This document shows, in pieces, positions 58,757 through 64,000 of a stretch of DNA of 64,000 nt; positions within the stretch are counted from its first letter, which is position 1; every line of letters begins with the position of its first letter. The notes beneath the pieces were generated by a model. It saw nothing but the letters and a program-made list of their open reading frames with translations, ran no database searches and was not told the DNA's origin. The stretch is from NCBI RefSeq assembly GCF_024198215.1, contig NZ_JAKCFA010000021.1, positions 62,001 to 126,000 of the forward strand. The letters are read 5' to 3'. Source of the DNA: Myxococcus qinghaiensis. Its GTDB lineage: Bacteria; Myxococcota; Myxococcia; Myxococcales; Myxococcaceae. Position numbers and translations under genes: made by a program.

Positions 58757-60613
58757 TCAGTCCGCTTGCCTTTGAGGACACCGCTCTTCGTACATCGACT
58801 CAATCAACGCCGCGTGTTTCCGGACGACCGCGTGGCGTTTGACCTTCAGCGACGCCGTGAGTTCGCCACCCTCCACCGTGAACGGACCGGGTGCCACCCG
58901 GAACTCCTTGATGCGCTCGAAGGACGCCAGGTTCGAATTTGTCTCGGTGACCAGGGTCCGCAGGACGGTGTCGATTCGAGGGTGCGCGGGGTCCGCGGGA
59001 ATGCCCTCGCGTCGAGCCACCCCGGCGAGTATCTCCGTGTCGAGCGCGAACAAGGCCGTACAGTAGTTTCGCGCATCGCCGATGACGACCGCCTCCTGGA
59101 CGAGCGGGTGTCGCTTGAGCTGCGCCTCTATCTTCAGCGGCGCGACATACTTTCCGCCGCTCGTCTTGAGCAGCTCCTTCTTCCGCCCGGTAATCCGAAC
59201 GAACCCCTCCGAATCAATGGAGCCCAGGTCTCCTGTCCGGAACCACCCGTCGTCATCGAAGGCTTCCGCCGTTGCCTCCGGGCGATTCAAATACCCCCGG
59301 GAGATGTTCGGCCCACGAGCCAGGAGCTCACCATCCGGCCCGACTTTGAGCTCACAGCGCTTGAAGGGACGTCCGACAGTGCCTGGACGCACGTTCCCCT
59401 TGCGATTGACGGTCAACCCAGGGCACGTCTCCGTCAGTCCGTAGGCGTCCAGGATGGTCAGGCCCAACGAGAGGAAGAACAGCTGGACATCTCCGCGAAG
59501 CGCCGCGGCGCCCGAGAGAAGAACGGAGGCGTTGTCCAGGCCCAGGCGCGCGCGCAGCTTCGCCAACACCAGGCGGTCCGCCAGTCCGCGCTGAGCCGTC
59601 AGCCACAGCGGCGGCGAATCGCCTGCGGCGACACGGGACGCGACCTGGCGACCCACGCCCAGGGCCCACTCCAGGACCCAGCGCCGCAACCCTTTCTCGC
59701 TCTCGATGGCGCTGGTGATTTTCGCCATCATCTTCTCGAAGACACGCGGCGCCGCCGGGAAGAAGCCGGGTCGCGAGGCGAGGAGGTCCGCCGCCAGCGT
59801 GGGCACCGACGACATCACCACGGGCGCGCCGAAGAAGGGACCCGCGAACTCCACCATCCGCCCGAAGGAGTGCGCAGCGGGGAGGAAGAGAAACAAGCCG
59901 TGCTTGAGCACGGTGTCATCCAACAGTCCCGCGTCGGCGACGTCTTCGAGCATCGCCAGCATGTTGTCGTGGGTTTGAATCACCGCCTTCGGTGCCCCAG
60001 TGGTCCCCGAGGTGTAGGTGAAGGTCGCGACGTGCTCGCGTCGAATCAGCGAGGCTCTTCGACGCAGCTCGTGCTCCAACGCTGCTCGTCGGGCACGCCC
60101 ACGAGCCTCCAGGCTCTCCAGGCTCTCCCAATCGTCCGCGGGCGCGAGACCGGCCGGATGGATGACCACCACCTTCGCTCGGGCGGCGAGCTCGGACGGC
60201 GAATAGCGCCTCTCGAAGAACGTGAAGCCCTTTCGAAAGGCTCGCACCTTGTCGAGTTGGCTCCCGTCGTCCACGACGATGAGCTGTGCCTCGGTGTCCA
60301 CGTGCATGTAGCCCACTTCTTCCGGCAGGAGGCTCGCGTAGACGGGGACCGTCTTGAGACCGACGCTCAGGGCCGCGAAGTCGACGAGACACGACTCCAT
60401 GGAGGTGTTGCCGACGATGGTGATGCACGCGCCATCGTCCACCGGCCCGGCGCTCAACAACCCCGCGGCGATGGCTTCGATGCGCGGGGGGACTTCCGAC
60501 CAGGGGATGTCGACATAGGTGTCGTCTCGTCGCACACGGAATGCGACGCGATGCGGCGACGCGCGCGCCCGGTCGAGAATCATCTGGGGGAGGGACGGGT
60601 GTTCATCGGCCAT
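58757..60613 (-). CDS. Long-chain fatty acid-CoA ligase (AMP-forming)
   Basis: A 618-residue ANL-superfamily enzyme of the FadD15/ACSL type that makes acyl-CoA through an acyl-AMP. Motifs: phosphate loop TYTSGTTGAPKAV (199-211), YGLTET (391-396), GWFRTGDLG (456-464) and the hinge/linker ITGRKKELLKTSGGKYVAP (474-492) with its lysines. Start choice: ATG 60613 has GAGGAGG 4 nt upstream; an upstream frame adds 22 residues without such a site. It is divergent from an AraC regulator. It most likely serves lipid metabolism; supplying an acyl starter to the NRPS is a possibility with no support beyond being in the same window. Confidence 0.88.
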   Translation of the reverse strand: MADEHPSLPQMILDRARASPHRVAFRVRRDDTYVDIPWSEVPPRIEAIAAGLLSAGPVDDGACITIVGNTSMESCLVDFAALSVGLKTVPVYASLLPEEVGYMHVDTEAQLIVVDDGSQLDKVRAFRKGFTFFERRYSPSELAARAKVVVIHPAGLAPADDWESLESLEARGRARRAALEHELRRRASLIRREHVATFTYTSGTTGAPKAVIQTHDNMLAMLEDVADAGLLDDTVLKHGLFLFLPAAHSFGRMVEFAGPFFGAPVVMSSVPTLAADLLASRPGFFPAAPRVFEKMMAKITSAIESEKGLRRWVLEWALGVGRQVASRVAAGDSPPLWLTAQRGLADRLVLAKLRARLGLDNASVLLSGAAALRGDVQLFFLSLGLTILDAYGLTETCPGLTVNRKGNVRPGTVGRPFKRCELKVGPDGELLARGPNISRGYLNRPEATAEAFDDDGWFRTGDLGSIDSEGFVRITGRKKELLKTSGGKYVAPLKIEAQLKRHPLVQEAVVIGDARNYCTALFALDTEILAGVARREGIPADPAHPRIDTVLRTLVTETNSNLASFERIKEFRVAPGPFTVEGGELTASLKVKRHAVVRKHAALIESMYEERCPQRQAD

Positions 60614-60716
60614 GAGGCCTCCTCGAATCCGACGAAGCGTCATCGGTACGGGCTGGGGCAGGGGAGCGGCGGGATTCAACGCGGCAGGCTAGGTGCGGCG
60701 TCAGGTCCTCGCTTGT

Positions 60717-61457
60717 ATGATTCTGCAGATGCAGAGCCACTTGTTGCTGGGCGGAGGAAGGTCTCTCTACGTCGGCCGCTTCCCGGCGTTGCCCAAGCAT
60801 CGGTTCGCCGCCAACGCCGTTCTCGTGGGGCTCGATGATGCGTTCGAGCTCGTCGATGGCGACGGCCGCGTCGAACACCACCACGCCGCCTTCGTGCGGG
60901 GCTGGCAGTGGCATGCGCTCGACTTTCAGGGCGGCCGGGCGGCCGTGCTGTTCCTGGAGCCCGGCGCGGGACTCAGCCGTCGGGTCGATGCAGGCGTGTT
61001 GCGCGCGGCAGTCGAAACAGCCCTTGCCGCGCGAAAGCCCGAGCCCTGGACCGAGCTCTTCCAGAACGCCCTGAACCTGGGACCTTGTCCGCTGACGGTC
61101 GACGCACGCATCGCTCGCGTCGCTTCGCTTCTGACGTCACCCGACGACGAACCCTCTGATGCGGTGATGCTTGCGCAGCGGGTGGGGGCCTCCACTTCTC
61201 TTGTCGAGCACCGATTCAAGGAACAGGTCGGCGTCCCGATGGGCGCATTTCGCGCCTGGCACCGGATGCAGGCGGCCACCGCGCTCGCGCTCAGCGGACG
61301 AAGCCTCACGGAGGTCGCGCACGCCACGGGCTTCTATGATTCGGCCCACTTCTCCCGACTGTTTCGGGGGATGTTCGGCTTGCCCCCCTCGAAGGTCTTC
61401 ACCCAGGGCCTCACGGGCACCGTCTTCGACGCATCAGGCTCCGAGGCCCATCGCTGA
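60717..61457 (+). CDS. AraC-family transcriptional regulator
   Basis: A 246-residue regulator. The N-terminal half has a cupin-like profile (VGRFPALPKHRFAANAVLVG, HHHAAFVRGWQWHAL, AAVLFLEPGAG). The C-terminal AraC DNA-binding domain reads VMLAQRVGASTSLVEHRFKE and LTEVAHATGFYDSAHFSRLF, then GLPPSKVF. A GTG at 60693 would lengthen it by eight residues; ATG 60717 is preferred as the first ATG, without a strong ribosome site. It is divergent from the acyl-CoA ligase and may control it. Confidence 0.85.
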   Translation: MILQMQSHLLLGGGRSLYVGRFPALPKHRFAANAVLVGLDDAFELVDGDGRVEHHHAAFVRGWQWHALDFQGGRAAVLFLEPGAGLSRRVDAGVLRAAVETALAARKPEPWTELFQNALNLGPCPLTVDARIARVASLLTSPDDEPSDAVMLAQRVGASTSLVEHRFKEQVGVPMGAFRAWHRMQAATALALSGRSLTEVAHATGFYDSAHFSRLFRGMFGLPPSKVFTQGLTGTVFDASGSEAHR

Positions 61458-61538
61458 CTCGAGCGATGCGTCCGGCTACCGCCAGCGGAAGCCCTGGCGG
61501 TATGCTGGCGCGCTGTTTCACATACCGAAGGGGGCCCC

Positions 61539-63089
61539 ATGCGATTGCGCTGCTTCTTCTTGCTTCTCGCGCCCGTGTGCGCTGCGTGGTTGGGATGCGC
61601 GGATGGAGAGAGGGATGTGTCACCAGCGTCAGGACTGGGCCCGCCGCTCACCTCGGGGCTGACCACGGACGGAGGCACGGTGCTCGTGACGGGCTCCTCG
61701 TACTTCCACACCGCGGGGGGAATCACCGCGGTGCCGAAGAACCTGTCGGCCAGCAGCGTGGAGATCCTCGTCCCCAACGGCTCGACATTCACACACATCA
61801 CCGGCTCGGCTGCCCCGGACGGCGGCTTGCTGTTCACGGGCGTGCCCCCGGGCCAGTACTACCTCAGGGCCAACTCCACCTACACCGTCACGGACGCGCG
61901 CGTGGTGGAGGTCGACTCGCATGACGTGGGCCGGGCGGACACCGTCTTCACTCCCGAGTTCATCCTGCCCCTCGACATCAACGTGACGAACCTCGCCCCG
62001 TGGATGCCAAACCAGCAAGCCACGGAGCCCGGCTCGAGCCTGCAGCTCTCCTCCGGGCAGGTGGACCTCAGCACCTTCCTGACCCTCTACGACGCCGTGC
62101 CCGCCGGGCAGACGAGCCTCGTCACGAACCAGGCCGACGTGTGGAACGCCACCGGTGGGACGCCCGTCTTCGAGGCGGCCAAGGGGGACCGGATGTACGT
62201 GAACCAGCTCAGCCAGCTCGACGCGGGCACCCTGCCGGGTGGCGGCGCGCTGGGGTACAGCACCGTGGTGCGCAGCGTGGAGATGCCTGCCTTCGACTAC
62301 ACGCCGGACGGCACGACGCCGCTGTCCGTCACCGGCGCGCTGCAGCCGGTGTCCCAGACGGCGTTCACCCTGGACTGGCGCCTGTCCGCGTATGCCGGCC
62401 TTGCCTCGGCGGTCCACCCCGCGGCCACGCGGTCCACGCCCTCGTTCTACGTCTTCCCCTCCGCGTTTGGTCTCAGCCATGGCTGGCTGGGCAACGTGGG
62501 AGAGGTGCTCTCCCTCACGCTTCCCTCGGGCAGCGCGTTCGACCTCACGCGCCCGCTCACGTACGGCAACCCATACCCTTCCAGTTGGGGGATGGTGGGT
62601 TATGCCCAGTATCAGTTCCGGGTCTCCGCGCTGATACCCGATGGTTCTGGGCTCAGGTCTGGACTGTACGGGGTGATGCTCACGCATGAGCGACTGGAGG
62701 ACCTGGTCGCCGGGCCCGTGCAGCCGCGCGTCTCTCCACCCCGGGCACTGACCCTGGACGGAGTGGATGCCACCAGCTCTCTGCAGGTGGGCTCGCTCAC
62801 CCCCGTCGTCGCCTGGCAGGCGCCGACCCTGGGAACCCCTTCCGCCTATCGGGTTTATGTCTTCCGTCGGAACGGCATCTCGCTGAGCCCCATGGGCTAC
62901 GTCTATGTCCCGGGTTCGCTCACCCAGGTTCGGCTGCCCCCGGGGCTGCTGTTGGCGGGGTCCATCCACTATCTACGGGTGACGGCCATCGATGCTCCTC
63001 ACTTCGACCTCAGTCGCGTGGGCGCCACCCTGTATTCCCTGCCCAGACGGCAGGCGGATGCCCTGAGCGCCTTCTTCACCACGCCCTGA
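61539..63089 (+). CDS. Hypothetical exported lipoprotein with fibronectin-III-like end
   Basis: A 516-residue protein with a signal sequence and lipobox AWLGC (C20). The body is beta-rich without catalytic motifs. Residues about 80-135 look like a carboxypeptidase-regulatory-like sandwich (GSTFTHITGSAAPDGGLLFTG region). The final 110 residues resemble a fibronectin type III domain (TPVVAWQAP, YRVYVFRRN, HYLRVTAID). Similar proteins are frequent in myxobacterial genomes; no function is known. It ends before a hairpin and converges with an AraC gene. Confidence 0.7.
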   Translation: MRLRCFFLLLAPVCAAWLGCADGERDVSPASGLGPPLTSGLTTDGGTVLVTGSSYFHTAGGITAVPKNLSASSVEILVPNGSTFTHITGSAAPDGGLLFTGVPPGQYYLRANSTYTVTDARVVEVDSHDVGRADTVFTPEFILPLDINVTNLAPWMPNQQATEPGSSLQLSSGQVDLSTFLTLYDAVPAGQTSLVTNQADVWNATGGTPVFEAAKGDRMYVNQLSQLDAGTLPGGGALGYSTVVRSVEMPAFDYTPDGTTPLSVTGALQPVSQTAFTLDWRLSAYAGLASAVHPAATRSTPSFYVFPSAFGLSHGWLGNVGEVLSLTLPSGSAFDLTRPLTYGNPYPSSWGMVGYAQYQFRVSALIPDGSGLRSGLYGVMLTHERLEDLVAGPVQPRVSPPRALTLDGVDATSSLQVGSLTPVVAWQAPTLGTPSAYRVYVFRRNGISLSPMGYVYVPGSLTQVRLPPGLLLAGSIHYLRVTAIDAPHFDLSRVGATLYSLPRRQADALSAFFTTP

Positions 63090-63109
63090 GACGTCTCGGC
63101 GATAGGGGA

Positions 63110-63137
63110 GCGGCCCGGGCTGACACAGCCGGGCCGC
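63110..63137. terminator. Bidirectional hairpin terminator
   Basis: GCGGCCCGGGCTG (63110-63122), loop ACA, and CAGCCGGGCCGC (63126-63137) pair along 12 bp with one bulged base. It lies 20 bases after the lipoprotein stop and 26 bases from the stop of the convergent AraC gene. Confidence 0.65.
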
Positions 63138-63163
63138 CCCGTGACTCGGCTCCGAGAGACGCG

Positions 63164-64000
63164 TCAGGCCGCCTGGCTCGCCCGCGCATAGCGGCCCGGA
63201 GACTGGCCCACGTGTCGGCTGAACGCGGTGCTGAAGGTGCTCGACGAGCTGTACCCGACGCGCTCGGCGACCTCGGAGACGGCGAGCTCCCCGCGGCGAA
63301 GCAGCCCCCTCGCGACGGCCATCCGCCAGTCCAGCAGGTACTCCATGGGAGGCAGCCCCACGGTGCGCGTGAAGCGGTCGAAGAATGCCGAGCGCGAAAG
63401 CGCCGCGCTCTTCGCGAGCTGAGCCACCGTCCACGGCCGCGTGAGGTGTCCGTGCATCTGCCGTATCGCGGGGGCGAGCCGCGCATCGGCCAGGCCTCGC
63501 AGGAGCCCCGGAGGCGCGTCGTCGCTGGAGGTCGACCGCAGCGCCTCGATGAGCAGCAGCTCCACGAGCCGCGTGAGCACGAGGTCTCGGCCCGAGCGCT
63601 GCTCGCTCGTCTCGTCGCCGACGAGCCGGACCAGCACCGAGAGTCGCTCCACGCCGCGCACGTGCACCAGGGCCGGGAGCAACGACACCATCAGGTCCGC
63701 GTCAGGCGAGTCGAAGACGAAATAGCCACCGAGCAGGCGCACGTCAGGAGGACCGCCACGCGTGCCGTGCCGCACCTCGCCCTTCGGAGAGGGCGTCACC
63801 TTGGGGTCGATGCGCTGGGGTGCCACCGGCTCGAAGCCAGACATGGTGAAGCCCGGCGTCGCCGGCATGAGGACGAAGTCGCCCGCCGCGAGCGTGAGGG
63901 CGGGCTGGCCGTCGACAGCGAGTCGGCAGCGCCCTTCGAGCACGGCGCAGAAGCTCGGCTGGCCAAAGTCCGAGTAGCGCACCCCCCAGCGCCCCGCTCC
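63164..64000 (-). CDS. AraC-family transcriptional regulator (partial, N-terminus off window)
   Basis: The frame is open to the right edge. The codons at 63983-64000 read GAGRWG and continue as VRYSDFGQPSFCAVLEGRC, the typical start of the cupin sensor domain of this AraC group, so the GTG at 63982 is internal and the true start lies outside. The sensor (LTLAAGDFVLMPATPGF) is followed by the DNA-binding domain: WTVAQLAKSAALSRSAFFDR and VSEVAERVGYSSSSTFSTAF, then GQSPGRYAR. At least 278 residues are in the window. The target is unknown. Confidence 0.85.
   Translation of the reverse strand, partial: GAGRWGVRYSDFGQPSFCAVLEGRCRLAVDGQPALTLAAGDFVLMPATPGFTMSGFEPVAPQRIDPKVTPSPKGEVRHGTRGGPPDVRLLGGYFVFDSPDADLMVSLLPALVHVRGVERLSVLVRLVGDETSEQRSGRDLVLTRLVELLLIEALRSTSSDDAPPGLLRGLADARLAPAIRQMHGHLTRPWTVAQLAKSAALSRSAFFDRFTRTVGLPPMEYLLDWRMAVARGLLRRGELAVSEVAERVGYSSSSTFSTAFSRHVGQSPGRYARASQAA

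Noticed and set aside
58649..60838. A 729-codon plus-strand frame over the acyl-CoA ligase
   Set aside because: Antisense shadow of a gene with all ANL-superfamily motifs on the minus strand.

Overview
The window comes from a high-GC delta-proteobacterium-type genome, most likely Myxococcota (Myxococcus/Corallococcus/Archangium group). The evidence is the strong G/C third-position bias, the many secreted lipoproteins with PKD-like domains, a myxobacterial cysteine-rich repeat of the DUF4215 type, and one giant secondary-metabolite megasynthase. The genus cannot be fixed from the sequence alone. I saw no tRNA, rRNA, CRISPR array, intact insertion sequence or polyketide synthase domain.

Layout. 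At 1-1303 (minus) lies the N-terminal part of a secreted GH18-like protein with PKD and F5/8-type domains; it leaves the window on the left. At 1621-3372 (plus) is a stand-alone OLD-family ATPase/TOPRIM nuclease, convergent with the next gene across a GC-rich hairpin. At 3437-46093 (minus) is a single nonribosomal peptide synthetase gene of about 14,218 codons, two thirds of the window. The remaining 18 kb is an ordinary accessory region: a frameshifted LysR regulator, a Coa1-like membrane protein, an NmrA-type oxidoreductase divergent from a TetR regulator, a small membrane protein, a DUF3592 protein, an SDR divergent from an AraC regulator, a multidomain PQQ-type sugar dehydrogenase lipoprotein, a glycine-rich lipoprotein, a long-chain acyl-CoA ligase divergent from an AraC regulator, a further lipoprotein, and an AraC regulator cut by the right edge.

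The NRPS is the centrepiece. Reading it domain by domain gives 13 condensation domains, 13 carrier domains, 2 epimerisation domains, one terminal thioesterase, but only 11 complete adenylation domains. Module 3 has lost its A domain cleanly (C-T only). Module 11 keeps only a decayed C-terminal A fragment in which the catalytic A10 lysine is replaced. Both A-deficient modules keep an intact HHxxxDG condensation motif and the GGHS carrier serine. A-domain codes, aligned by eye to GrsA PheA, suggest D-Ser, Gly, (gap), Ser, Phe, Gln, D-Asn, Val, unknown, Val, (gap), Gln, Gln/Glu. The product is therefore an 11- to 13-residue peptide, possibly N-acylated because synthesis starts on a condensation domain. 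The gene also carries recent internal duplications (C2/C3, and the Ser-specific A1/A4), which look like the recombination process that removed the two A domains. I do not recognise the product.

No MbtH, phosphopantetheinyl transferase or exporter is in the window, so these must lie elsewhere. Regulation of the NRPS is unknown; the nearest regulator is the frameshifted LysR gene upstream, and a perfect T-N11-A palindrome lies between the two.
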